Below, piece by piece: positions 5,748 to 12,371 of a DNA stretch of 12,371 nucleotides. The notes beneath the pieces were generated by a model. The model was not told the DNA's origin. It saw nothing but the letters and a program-made list of their open reading frames with translations, and ran no database searches. This DNA is from Actinomycetes bacterium. GTDB taxonomy: Bacteria; Actinomycetota; CALGFH01. How positions within the stretch are numbered: the stretch's first letter is position 1; every line of letters starts with the position of its first letter. Where the stretch lies: positions 1 through 12,371 of the forward strand of contig JASLIH010000141.1 of assembly GCA_030152105.1 (NCBI GenBank), read 5' to 3'. Made by a program: the position numbers and the translations under genes.

Positions 5748-6205
5748 TCACAACGCTCTGCGAACGGTCCGGGGAGTCGCCAGCTGCCAAGCCGCTCGGG
5801 ATGCGCCCGGGATGTGCTGGTCCTGGGACGCACTGCCGGACGGTCGTAGCCACAGCGATGCCTGGGTCGGCTGCATGGTCTGGTCGACCACCGCCAGCAG
5901 GTCAGCCGTCAGGGCAGGGCGAGCGCCGCTGAGCCGGTGGCCGGGTGGTACCGGGCGACCGTAACGGCGGCGGGGAGGGCGCCGGGGCGGGCCACCAGCC
6001 CGTACGCCACATAGGAGGTGATCACCCCGCTGGCGGTCAGCGACAGGGCGAAGCCCAGCAGCAGCCAACCCACCGGGTGGCGGGGGCGGCGGCTGGCCAG
6101 CACCGCCCCGACCGTGGCCGCGCTCAGCACCGCCAACACGGGGCCGACGACAGCGCCAGGGGTGAGCTGGGCCAGGTCGGGTCGGCCGGCGCGTCTGGGC
6201 AGGCG
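5748..6205 (-). pseudogene. Broken remnant of a multi-TM sensor-like membrane protein
   Basis: Two pieces in different minus-strand frames look like the two ends of one protein. Piece 1 (open from 6205 to the TGA at 5909) contains VLAVLSAATVGAVLASRRP, then RHPVGWLLLGFALSLTASG and YVAYGLVARPGALPAA. The RRPR(H/N)PVGWLLL and ARPG(S/A)LP motifs are typical of the N-terminal TM region of large actinobacterial sensor-like membrane proteins, including some histidine kinases. Piece 2 (5912 to the TGA at 5748) contains LTADLLAVVDQTMQPTQAS and LWLRPS, a pattern I know from the C-terminal end of the same kind of protein. The pieces abut near 5910 with a frame change, and the whole middle (remaining TM helices and linker) is missing. 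The N-terminus is cut as well: a TAA stands in frame at 6206-6208. The fragment is therefore non-functional. Family naming is from memory of motifs. Confidence 0.6.
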
Positions 6206-6208
6206 TTA

Positions 6209-6436
6209 CGAAGGACGGACCGGGCCGAGGACCGCTGCTGACCCCGTTGTTGTCCGCTGCGATCCGGTCATTTGTGGCCTGGATGTGGCCCGATGTGGCC
6301 CCAGCAGTCACCGCCGACAGCGTCGCGTTCGTCCTGCGGGCAGAGGCCGCGGACGGGCCGGCTCGGGGCCGCCCAAGGTACCCTGTTCACCGAGGTGGCC
6401 CGACCCGAGCAGGCCTAGGCAGGCCCGCGGCAGCGT
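6209..6436. other. Intergenic stretch between the pseudogene and the phospholipase gene
   Basis: No gene seen. GTGGCC recurs three times at about 6273-6299 (as TGTGGCCTGGATGTGGCCC and on). An imperfect 12-bp inverted repeat, GGCCGGCTCGGG (6356-6367) and CCCGAGCAGGCC (6404-6415, one mismatch), with a 36-nt loop begins 21 nt after the phospholipase stop on the minus strand and may act as its terminator, though the long loop makes that weak. Confidence 0.35.
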
Positions 6437-8023
6437 TCAGCCGCTGGGGGGTTCGCCGGGCTTGCTTGCCAACAGCGGGAAGAAGTGCCAGGCGATCTGC
6501 CGCAGGACGCCGACGATGCGCCCGGGTGGCAGCTCGGCTCCCGGCTCGGTGAGCTCGGCCGGCAGTGGCACCCCCAGCTCCTGGGCCTTGGCGAACAGGG
6601 CGGGTGCCATGCCTTTGCCCAGCGTGCTCAACGCCTTGCCGACCACCTCGAGGTCCATGGTCCACTCGGGCACGGGACGCGCCGTGACGGTCGCCCAGGT
6701 GTCTGGGTCGCGGGGCGTGTCGAGGGAGAACACATGCTCGAAGGTGCGGGCCGAGGCGTCCCGCTGGGTGAACGCCTCACCCAGACCCCATACCTTGCGC
6801 AGCGTGGCGATCAGGGAGGTGTGGCGGTACTCCTCGTTGTACACCGAGCCCGGTTCGACCCACGGGGAGACGATGATGGCCGGAACCCGGTACCCGGAGC
6901 GGTCGAAGGTGAAGCCGAACTCGCCTGGGGGTGCGGCCGGGTCCGGGGGCGGGACCGGCCCGGGAGGGACGTGGTCGTAGGTGCCGCCCGGCTCGTCCCA
7001 CCCGATCAGCAAGGGGGTGTTCCACACGTTCGGGCCGGTCGGCGAGGTGGCGGACCGGTAGGCGGTGAACACCCGCTCCAGGAACGCCTCACCGGCCAGC
7101 ATCGAGGATGGGTTGTCCATCGCCAGGTCCACGGTGTCCGAGAACGAACGGCCGAACGCGGGGTGGTAGTCGCCGTGCCCGCCCGCCATGTTCGGCTCGA
7201 TGAGCGAGAAGTCCGGCAAGGTCCCCGCCGCGGCGTCCTTCTCGAACTCGGCGAACGGCACGAAGTGGGTGGCCAGCCGGTCCTTCAGCCGGGGGTAGTG
7301 GATCACCCCGGTGAACGACACCGGCATCGGCTCCATGATGTAGACCTTCCAGGTCCGCCCGTGCGCTTCCAGCCGGTCGAAGATCGTCTCGGCGTCGTTC
7401 TTGGCAAACCACTTGCCCATCGGGCTGTTCACCACGAACCCCGACGAGGTGGCCGCCGTCCAGAACGAGCGGTTCATGAAGGTCTGCGACGGCACCTCAC
7501 AGAACCAGTGGTCGAACACCCCGAAGTCGCGGGCGATGCCGTTGAGCACCGGCAGTTGCTCGGGGGTGCACCCGGTCATGATGTGGGCGTACTCGTCATA
7601 GGTGGGTTGGCGGCCGACTTCGCCGGTGAAGGTGGAGATGTAGTCGGTTACGAACCCGTCCATCGTCGGTGTCGCCCCAGGCGGCGGCGCGTTCCACGGC
7701 GCCGCCGCGCTCTCGCCGATCTTGAACCGGTTGTGGTCGTCGATGACGTTGAACAGCTGGGTGTTGGTGTGGAAGTACTCCTCGCCGGAGTCCGGGTTCG
7801 GCGAGTCCATGTCGGTGGCGACGGTGTACGGGACCACCTTGCGGTCAGCGCCGTGCTCGGCCCATTCCGGGATCGGGTTGGTGAGGTCCTTGCCGATCAC
7901 GCCCTCAAAGGTCTTGCCGTCACCCGGCCCGTACAGGCGGCCGAGCACGTTATCCAGCGACCGGTTCTCGAACAGCACCACGACCACGTGATCGAGCGCG
8001 TTCTGCCTGCTCTTACCCGCCAT
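6437..8023 (-). CDS. Phospholipase C / acid phosphatase-family phosphoesterase
   Basis: A 528-residue enzyme of the phosphoesterase family (PF04185: bacterial phospholipase C and AcpA-type acid phosphatases), which cleaves phosphate esters such as phosphatidylcholine. Landmarks: NALDHVVVVLFENRSLDNVLG with Glu19 and Asn20 of the metal site; DHWFCEVPSQTFMNRSFWTA with Thr181 in the P..T..NR motif; NMAGGHGDYHP with His283 and His287; LLIGWDEPGGTYDHVPPGP with Asp343, Glu344, Asp350 and His351; YRVPAIIVSPWV; and EYRHTSLIATLRKVWGL. All the metal-binding stretches look intact. The start at 8023 is chosen because AGGAG lies 6 nt upstream and the family domain begins at once; ATG 8113 would add 30 residues without family character. 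Unlike the secreted mycobacterial phospholipases, no Tat or Sec signal is present, so it would be cytoplasmic or exported by another route. It lies downstream of glnA on the same strand, but a 435-bp gap and a hairpin separate them. Confidence 0.88.
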   Translation of the reverse strand: MAGKSRQNALDHVVVVLFENRSLDNVLGRLYGPGDGKTFEGVIGKDLTNPIPEWAEHGADRKVVPYTVATDMDSPNPDSGEEYFHTNTQLFNVIDDHNRFKIGESAAAPWNAPPPGATPTMDGFVTDYISTFTGEVGRQPTYDEYAHIMTGCTPEQLPVLNGIARDFGVFDHWFCEVPSQTFMNRSFWTAATSSGFVVNSPMGKWFAKNDAETIFDRLEAHGRTWKVYIMEPMPVSFTGVIHYPRLKDRLATHFVPFAEFEKDAAAGTLPDFSLIEPNMAGGHGDYHPAFGRSFSDTVDLAMDNPSSMLAGEAFLERVFTAYRSATSPTGPNVWNTPLLIGWDEPGGTYDHVPPGPVPPPDPAAPPGEFGFTFDRSGYRVPAIIVSPWVEPGSVYNEEYRHTSLIATLRKVWGLGEAFTQRDASARTFEHVFSLDTPRDPDTWATVTARPVPEWTMDLEVVGKALSTLGKGMAPALFAKAQELGVPLPAELTEPGAELPPGRIVGVLRQIAWHFFPLLASKPGEPPSG

Positions 8024-8408
8024 CCCGGACTCCTGCCCTTGCGACGTGGGCGCTCTGGCTCGTAACCCGCCGTGTTCGCGCCCGGTGTCCTTGCTCCCGT
8101 GGTCGACCCACACCTCGCCAAGCCACCACGCGATACCTCATTGCATCCGAGCCCGACCGACATCCCCCAATCGGGATGAACTCACCGGCATGCGCCCAGA
8201 CGCTCGGAACCAGCGCCGCCCCCCTGCGCCTCTGCTCGCGGCGCGGCCGCCCGCAGGACCGCGGCCTTGAGCGTGTAGAGAAAGGGCTCCCTGCTTCTCA
8301 ACAGCATGGACCCGACGAAGCGTCCCACTCGTCGCATCGCTGGTCGATCAAGGACCGTGTCAGGTGGCAGAGACGGAGGAATCCCGAGCCCGGTGCGCCA
8401 GATGTGCG
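8024..8408. promoter_or_regulatory. Long upstream region of the phosphoesterase gene
   Basis: No gene seen in about 385 bp. Reading on the minus strand, TTGAGA (plus 8296-8301) resembles a -35 box, and TACACG (plus 8272-8277) sits 18 bp downstream as a poor -10 match. If used, the leader would be about 240 nt. GAGAA/TTCTC (8278-8282/8295-8299) makes a weak hairpin over the same spot. Promoter position is therefore uncertain. Confidence 0.25.
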
Positions 8409-8441
8409 CCAGGGCGGTCGGTGATCCACCGTCCGCCCTGG
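8409..8441 (-). terminator. Hairpin after glnA, probable terminator
   Basis: CCAGGGCGG (8409-8417) and CCGCCCTGG (8433-8441) pair perfectly; after one T-T mismatch, CGGTG (8419-8423) and CACCG (8427-8431) continue the stem around the loop ATC. The 14-pair hairpin starts 17 nt after the glnA stop. No T-run follows, as is usual for high-GC genomes. Confidence 0.65.
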
Positions 8442-8458
8442 TCAGAGTACTTCCTCGC

Positions 8459-9883
8459 TTAGATGTCGTAGTAGAGGTGGAACTCCCACGGGTGGGGGCG
8501 GAGGCGGACGGCGTCGACCTCGTGCTCGCGCTTGTAGGCGAGCCAGGTGTCGATCACGTCCTGGGTGAACACGCCGCCCTCGAGCAGGAACTCGTGGTCG
8601 GCCTCGAGCGCGGCCAGGGCGTCGTCGAGGGAGCCGGGGACCTGGGGGATCTCGGCGAGCTCCTCGGGGGGCAGGTCGTACAGGTCCTTGTCCAGCGGCG
8701 CGGGCGGCTCGATCTTGTTGCGGACCCCGTCAAGGCCGGCCATCAGCATGGCCGCGAACGCCAGGTAGGGGTTGCAGGAGGGGTCGGGGACCCGGAACTC
8801 GACCCGCTTGGCCTTGGGGCTGCGCGAGTAGAGGGGGATGCGGGCCGCGGCCGAGCGGTTGCGCTGGGAGTAGACCAGGTTGACCGGGGCCTCGTAGCCG
8901 GGGACCAGCCGCCGGTAGGAGTTGGTGGTCGGGTTGGTGAAGGCGGTCAGCGCCGGGGCGTGGGCCAGCAGCCCGCCGATGTACCAGCGGCCCAGGTCGG
9001 ACAGGCCGGCGTAGCCGGCCTCGTCGTAGAACAGCGGCACCCCGTCGGTCCACAGGCTCTGGTGGGTGTGCATGCCCGACCCGTTGTCCTGGAAGATCGG
9101 CTTGGGCATGAAGGTGACGGTCTTGCCGTGCTTGAGGGCCGTGTTCTTGATGATGTACTTGAACAGCATCAGCCGGTCGGCCGTCTCCAGCAGGGTGCCG
9201 AAGCGGATGTCGATCTCGGCCTGGCCGGCGGTCCCGACCTCGTGGTGCTGCACCTCGACGGGGATGCCGGCCGCCTCGAGCCCCAGGGCCATCTCCGAGC
9301 GCAGGTCCTGGTAGTGGTCGGTCGGTGGGACCGGGAAGTAGCCCTCCTTGTAGCGGGGCTTGTACCCGAGGTTGCGGCCGCCCTCCTCGGCGCCGGAGTT
9401 CCAGGCGCCCTCGACCGCGTCCACGTAGTAGTACGAGGAGTGCTGGTTCTGGTCGAAGCGGACCGAGTCGAAGATGTAGAACTCGGCCTCCGGCCCCCAG
9501 TAGGAGAGCTGGGCGATGCCGGAGCCCTCCAGGTACCGCTCGGCCTTGGCGGCCACGTGGCGGGGGTCGCGGGAGTAGGACTCGCCGGTGATCGGGTCCT
9601 TGACGAAGCAGTTGAGGATCAGGGTCGGGTGGGTCCGGAACGGGTCCAGGACCGCGGTGCCCGGGTCGGGGACCAGGATCATGTCCGACTCCTGGATCTC
9701 CTGGAACCCCCGGATCGAGGAGCCGTCGAACCCGAAGCCCTCGTCGAAGCTCTCCTCGGTCAGCTCGTGCGCGGGGACCGAGAAATGCTGCATCAGGCCG
9801 GGCAGGTCAGCGAAACGCAGGTCCACAATCTGGACCTCGTTGTCCCTGATCAGGTTGAGAACGTCTCCGGGGGAGTCCGTCAC
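8459..9883 (-). CDS. glnA: Glutamine synthetase, type I (GSI-beta)
   Basis: A 474-residue cytoplasmic enzyme that forms glutamine from glutamate, ammonia and ATP; family members assemble as dodecamers. Landmarks: [10 protein letters not shown] (51-60); [11 protein letters not shown] with metal ligands Glu132 and Glu134; [17 protein letters not shown] with Glu215 and Glu223; [12 protein letters not shown] with His272; [29 protein letters not shown] with the active-site arginines; [19 protein letters not shown] with Glu362 and Arg364; and [10 protein letters not shown] with Tyr402, the adenylylation site that marks GSI-beta. It is therefore probably switched off by GlnE-type adenylylation, although glnE is not in the window. 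The GTG start at 9883 has an excellent ribosome binding site, AGAAGGAGG, 8 nt away. The C-terminal ending [11 protein letters not shown] is standard, and the length is normal. It is monocistronic or follows the lip genes through its own 105-bp leader, and it ends at a hairpin. Confidence 0.98.
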   Translation of the reverse strand: MTDSPGDVLNLIRDNEVQIVDLRFADLPGLMQHFSVPAHELTEESFDEGFGFDGSSIRGFQEIQESDMILVPDPGTAVLDPFRTHPTLILNCFVKDPITGESYSRDPRHVAAKAERYLEGSGIAQLSYWGPEAEFYIFDSVRFDQNQHSSYYYVDAVEGAWNSGAEEGGRNLGYKPRYKEGYFPVPPTDHYQDLRSEMALGLEAAGIPVEVQHHEVGTAGQAEIDIRFGTLLETADRLMLFKYIIKNTALKHGKTVTFMPKPIFQDNGSGMHTHQSLWTDGVPLFYDEAGYAGLSDLGRWYIGGLLAHAPALTAFTNPTTNSYRRLVPGYEAPVNLVYSQRNRSAAARIPLYSRSPKAKRVEFRVPDPSCNPYLAFAAMLMAGLDGVRNKIEPPAPLDKDLYDLPPEELAEIPQVPGSLDDALAALEADHEFLLEGGVFTQDVIDTWLAYKREHEVDAVRLRPHPWEFHLYYDI

Positions 9884-9920
9884 GGGTGGTGCCTCCTTCT
9901 CAAATGGGCAGACGAGGGCG

Positions 9921-9952
9921 ACGCTAGCAACCGGCGTTTGCCGACCGGTTGC
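9921..9952 (-). promoter_or_regulatory. Inverted repeat and possible -10 box upstream of glnA
   Basis: GCAACCGG (9927-9934) and CCGGTTGC (9945-9952) form a perfect 8-bp repeat with a 10-nt spacer. On the minus strand it abuts TAGCGT (plus 9921-9926), which fits TANNNT. The repeat would then cover the -10/-35 spacer, a good place for a regulator. It does not match the GlnR box consensus that I know. It could also be the terminator of the preceding gene, whose stop lies 37 nt upstream. Confidence 0.4.
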
Positions 9953-9988
9953 CTGTTTGTTTCGCCGGAGTAAACCAGACCGCTGGGG

Positions 9989-10570
9989 TCAGCTGCCCCG
10001 GGCGAAGTCGAACTTGCGGGCCTTGGGCGGGGCCAGGGAGGCGTCGAACCACTGCAGCACCGGCTGGCCATGGGGGATGCTGGTGGCGTCGTCGACCGCC
10101 CTGGTCACGATGACCTCGTAGATCGTGGGAGGGCGGGGCTCGGCCGCCGAGCGGACCTGAGCGACACCGTCGGGCCCGGGCCGGGTCGCCCCGGCCAGCG
10201 TCCACCCCGCCCAGTTGCGCAGGAACACCAGGTACCGCTCGTGCCCGGCCACCGGGTCGAGCCCCTCCAGATCCACCACCGACAGCCAGGTACCAGGCCG
10301 GTACGACAGCCGCCCCCCGGGGCTGTGGACAGTCCCAAGCACCTGGCCCGGCTGCGGGCTACCCTCCCGTTCAGGGGCCCCGCCTTCGGGGGGTGGGGGT
10401 GACGGCTGCCCTGGCGGGACGGGTGGGAGTTGATACGACACCCTGTCGGGGGCGGCGAGGACGGCGGCGGCTTGGGCGGCGTGGCGGTCCTGGTCGAAGG
10501 CCTGGACGGCTCGGAACCCGAGCCAGCCGAGGGCGAGGACCAGGAGGACGGCGATGACCGGGCGGGTCAC
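9989..10570 (-). CDS. Membrane-anchored protein of unknown function between lipA and glnA
   Basis: A 193-residue protein that I do not recognise. The GTG start at 10570 lies 2 bp after the lipA stop, so it is probably translated by coupling. Residues 5-24 (VIAVLLVLALGWLGFRAVQA) form one TM anchor or uncleaved signal. Residues about 47-72 are a proline-rich linker (LPPVPPGQPSPPPPEGGAP). Residues about 75-193 form a compact domain: QVLGTVHSPGG, RYLVFLRNWAGWTLAG, YEVIVTRAVDDATSIPHG and a basic C-terminus PPKARKFDFARGS. The domain most likely sits outside the membrane on a flexible stalk. In Mycobacterium and Streptomyces this slot between lipA and glnA holds a multi-pass DUF4191 membrane protein; this protein has only one TM segment and does not resemble that family by eye. 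Its function cannot be inferred. Confidence 0.75.
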   Translation of the reverse strand: MTRPVIAVLLVLALGWLGFRAVQAFDQDRHAAQAAAVLAAPDRVSYQLPPVPPGQPSPPPPEGGAPEREGSPQPGQVLGTVHSPGGRLSYRPGTWLSVVDLEGLDPVAGHERYLVFLRNWAGWTLAGATRPGPDGVAQVRSAAEPRPPTIYEVIVTRAVDDATSIPHGQPVLQWFDASLAPPKARKFDFARGS

Positions 10571-10572
10571 GG

Positions 10573-11559
10573 CTAGGCGTCGGCGGTGGCCCAGGCGGGG
10601 AGGTGGCCGCGCTGCTTGCGGACGGCCGCCTTGTGCATCTCGCCGGCGTGGTAGCTGGACCGGACCAGGGCGCCCGACTCGACATGGGCGAACCCGAGGC
10701 CCTCGGCGTGCGCCTTGAGCTCGGCGAACTCCTCCGGGGGGACGAACCGCTGCAGGTTCAGGTGGGCCTTGGTCGGCTGCAGGTACTGGGTGATGGTCAG
10801 CAGCTCGACCCCGACCGAGCGCAGGTCGGCCATGGTCTGGAGGACCTCGTCGCGCTCCTCGCCCATGCCGAGGATGAGGTTCGACTTGGTCGCGCAGCCC
10901 TGGGGGAGCCACGCCCTGGAGCGGGCCAGCAGCTCCAGCGACCCGGCGTAGGTGAACCCGGGCCGGATCCGCTTGTAGAGCCGGGGGACGGTCTCGACGT
11001 TGTGGCCCAGCACGTCCGGCTCGACGTCGGTGACCTGGCGCAGGGCCTCCGGCCTGCCGCGGAAGTCGGGGATCAGCACCTCGACCCCACACGAGGGCAG
11101 CAGGGCCCGCACCTGGCGGACCGACTCGGCGAACAGCCAGGCCCCGCCGTCCTCGAGGTCGTCGCGGGCCACCCCGGTGATGACGGCGAACCGCAGGCCC
11201 ATGCGGCCGATGGCGTGGGCGACCCGGCGCGGCTCGTCGGTGTCGTAGCCCTCGGGCTTGCCGGAGTGGATCTGGCAGAACGGGCAGGCCCGGGTGCAGA
11301 GGTCCCCGCCGATCAGGAAGGTGGCCTCGCGGGCCTCCCAGCACTCGTAGATGTTGGGGCAGCCGGCCTGCTCGCACACCGTGTTCAGCTGCTCGTCGCG
11401 GACCAGGCCCTTGAGCTCGCGGTAGTTCGGGCCCTGGGACGCCTTCACCTTCAGCCAGGCCGGCTTGCGGGCGAAGGTGTCGTCGGTCGGCGGCGGGGCC
11501 GGGGTGCGGGGCAGGACCCCAAGAGTGCGGACCCCGGGTGGGATCACGGGCTCAGGCAT
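10573..11559 (-). CDS. lipA: Lipoyl synthase (radical SAM)
   Basis: A 328-residue enzyme that inserts two sulphur atoms into the protein-bound octanoyl group made by LipB, completing lipoate on E2 and GcvH proteins. The auxiliary [4Fe-4S] cluster ligands are [12 protein letters not shown] (Cys62, Cys67, Cys73), and the radical SAM cluster ligands are CTRACPFC (Cys88, Cys92, Cys95). Other family marks are [69 protein letters not shown] and the C-terminal VRSSYHAGE with the cluster-binding serine (301-302). Its length is normal for Actinobacteria. The ATG at 11559 overlaps the end of lipB by 8 bp; GGAG 7 nt upstream supports it. The substrate carrier (E2), LipB and LipA genes are adjacent, so the whole lipoylation route is expressed together. 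Confidence 0.98.
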   Translation of the reverse strand: MPEPVIPPGVRTLGVLPRTPAPPPTDDTFARKPAWLKVKASQGPNYRELKGLVRDEQLNTVCEQAGCPNIYECWEAREATFLIGGDLCTRACPFCQIHSGKPEGYDTDEPRRVAHAIGRMGLRFAVITGVARDDLEDGGAWLFAESVRQVRALLPSCGVEVLIPDFRGRPEALRQVTDVEPDVLGHNVETVPRLYKRIRPGFTYAGSLELLARSRAWLPQGCATKSNLILGMGEERDEVLQTMADLRSVGVELLTITQYLQPTKAHLNLQRFVPPEEFAELKAHAEGLGFAHVESGALVRSSYHAGEMHKAAVRKQRGHLPAWATADA

Positions 11560-12265
11560 GGACGGTCTCCGGGTCGTAGTCCTGCGCCGGCAGGTCCAGG
11601 GTAGCGGGGTCGACCAGGATCGGGGTGCGGTCGAGGCGCTCGGCCAGCTGGCGTTCGACCACCGGCAGGGCCTCGGCCACCGGGACCTCCCGCCCGAGCA
11701 GGCTGGACAGTGAGCAGGCGGCCTTGTCGGGCATGCCGCAGGGCACGATGGCGTTGAAGTAGGCCAGGTCGGTGGCGCAGTTGAGGGCGAAGCCGTGGCT
11801 GGTGACCCCGCGCGAGACCCGCATGCCGATGGCGCCCAGCTTGGCCTCGCCGACCCAGACCCCGGTCAGGTCGCCCCGCTCGCCCCGCGCGTCCAGCCCG
11901 AAGGCGGCGGCCACGTCGACCAGGGCCTGCTCGACCCGGCCGACGAACCGCCAGATGTCCGGGGTGGGGTCGAGCTGGGTGATCGGGTAGCCGACCAGCT
12001 GGCCCGGGCCGTGGTAGGTGACCTGGCCGCCGCGGTCGCTGCGCACCACCTTGGCCCCGTTGGCGGTCAGCCAGGCCGCATCCGCGAGCACGTCGGCGTC
12101 GCTGCCGCGCTTGCCGATGGTGTAGACGTGCGGGTGCTCCAGCAAAAGGACCGTGTCGCGGATGTCGCCGGCCGCCCGCCGCTCGACCAGGGCCCGCTGC
12201 CAGGCCCAGGCCCGCCGGTAGGGCACGGTCCCGGCCCGGACGAGCCACAGCTCCCGATCCCGCAT
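11552..12265 (-). CDS. lipB: Octanoyl-[acyl carrier protein]:protein N-octanoyltransferase
   Basis: A 237-residue cytoplasmic enzyme that moves an octanoyl group from acyl carrier protein to the lipoyl domain lysine of E2 or GcvH. Landmarks: [15 protein letters not shown] (41-54), [17 protein letters not shown] (78-94), [23 protein letters not shown] with Lys142, and [14 protein letters not shown] with Cys176. Lys142 and Cys176 correspond to the catalytic Cys/Lys pair known from the M. tuberculosis enzyme. The length is typical. The ATG at 12265 has GGGAG 7 nt upstream, which overlaps the last codons of the E2 gene; the gap to the E2 stop is only 4 bp. Its 3' end overlaps lipA by 8 bp. These features indicate one transcript E2-lipB-lipA with coupled translation. 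Confidence 0.98.
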   Translation of the reverse strand: MRDRELWLVRAGTVPYRRAWAWQRALVERRAAGDIRDTVLLLEHPHVYTIGKRGSDADVLADAAWLTANGAKVVRSDRGGQVTYHGPGQLVGYPITQLDPTPDIWRFVGRVEQALVDVAAAFGLDARGERGDLTGVWVGEAKLGAIGMRVSRGVTSHGFALNCATDLAYFNAIVPCGMPDKAACSLSSLLGREVPVAEALPVVERQLAERLDRTPILVDPATLDLPAQDYDPETVHA

Positions 12266-12269
12266 GGCG

Positions 12270-12371
12270 CTACTCCCGTTCCAGGTTCAGGTCGCCCTCG
12301 AAGTCGGCCGCCTCCAGGATCTCTTTGACCTTGACCAGGAAGCGGGCGGCGTCGGCGCCGTCGATGATGCG
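12270..12371 (-). CDS. C-terminal end of a dihydrolipoamide acyltransferase (E2) (partial)
   Basis: The right edge cuts a minus-strand gene, of which the last 33 codons and the TAG stop are seen. The translation begins RIIDGADAARFLVKVKEILE and ends EGDLNLERE. The motif (V/I)(V/I)DGADAARFL near the C-terminus is characteristic of the catalytic domain of 2-oxo acid dehydrogenase E2 subunits (DHRVVDGADAARFL...), where the histidine and aspartate of DHRxxDG act in catalysis; only the RIIDG part is inside the window. By position next to lipB-lipA it is probably the E2 of the pyruvate or 2-oxoglutarate complex (sucB/dlaT type); which one cannot be decided here. The stop is 4 bp from the lipB start. 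Confidence 0.85.
   Translation of the reverse strand, partial: RIIDGADAARFLVKVKEILEAADFEGDLNLERE

Noticed and set aside
6485..8065. Long plus-strand open frame opposite the phosphoesterase gene, and a similar one opposite glnA (8306-9973)
   Set aside because: Antisense frames kept open by high GC; translations are Val/Gly/Arg-rich without any domain, while the minus-strand proteins carry complete family motifs.
8024..8113. Upstream ATG at 8113 for the phosphoesterase
   Set aside because: The added 30 residues are polar, not a signal peptide, and ATG 8023 has AGGAG at ideal spacing.
1..12371. CRISPR array, prophage or complete insertion sequence
   Set aside because: No regularly spaced repeats, no transposase or phage protein motifs, and no terminal repeat pair flanking a coding region were seen.

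Overview
The window comes from a high-GC Gram-positive bacterium, most likely an actinobacterium (Actinomycetota). Codons are strongly biased to G or C at the third position, GTG starts are common, and genes overlap by 4-8 bp. The right half carries the gene order E2 acyltransferase - lipB - lipA - small membrane protein - glnA, which is a well-known actinobacterial neighbourhood (the same order surrounds glnA1 of Mycobacterium and glnA of Streptomyces). I cannot name a genus from the sequence.

Left part (1-3139). The end of a possible PfkB-family sugar kinase (2-94) is followed by a pseudouridine-5'-phosphate glycosidase gene (psuG, 135-1025); together they would break down pseudouridine. 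Convergent to psuG, only 4 nt away, lies an overlapping three-gene minus-strand operon (2305 to 1030). It encodes a PspC-domain protein, a LiaF-like membrane protein and a 65-residue membrane protein, a set typical of cell-envelope stress sensing. A NagD-like HAD phosphatase gene (2336-3139) is transcribed divergently from it.

Middle part (3140-6436). A perfect hairpin separates the phosphatase from a secreted GH26-type glycoside hydrolase (3209-4339, minus), which is followed by a 92-residue membrane protein (4449-4727, minus). From about 4728 to 6436 (1.7 kb) I find no intact gene. The stretch holds several strong inverted repeats, one textbook intrinsic terminator on the plus strand (5100-5145) with no recognisable gene in front of it, a short orphan 3' gene end with its own hairpin (5456-5602), and a frame-broken remnant of a multi-TM sensor-like protein (5748-6205, minus). 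It looks like a decayed insertion or deletion hot spot, possibly containing a small RNA.

Right part (6437-12371, all minus). A phospholipase C/acid phosphatase-family enzyme without a signal peptide (6437-8023) is preceded by a 435-bp gap. Beyond that gap lie type I glutamine synthetase (glnA), a one-TM protein of unknown function, lipoyl synthase (lipA), octanoyltransferase (lipB) and the last 33 residues of a dihydrolipoamide acyltransferase (E2). LipB and LipA make and attach the lipoyl group that the E2 protein carries, so these three form a functional and translationally coupled unit (4-nt gap, then 8-bp overlap). The unknown protein follows lipA by 2 bp, and glnA has its own leader with a strong ribosome binding site.

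I found no CRISPR array, tRNA, rRNA, complete mobile element or obvious defence system. The most notable points are the 1.7-kb degenerate, hairpin-rich region, the repeated TM module shared by all three genes of the stress operon, and the unknown protein between lipA and glnA.
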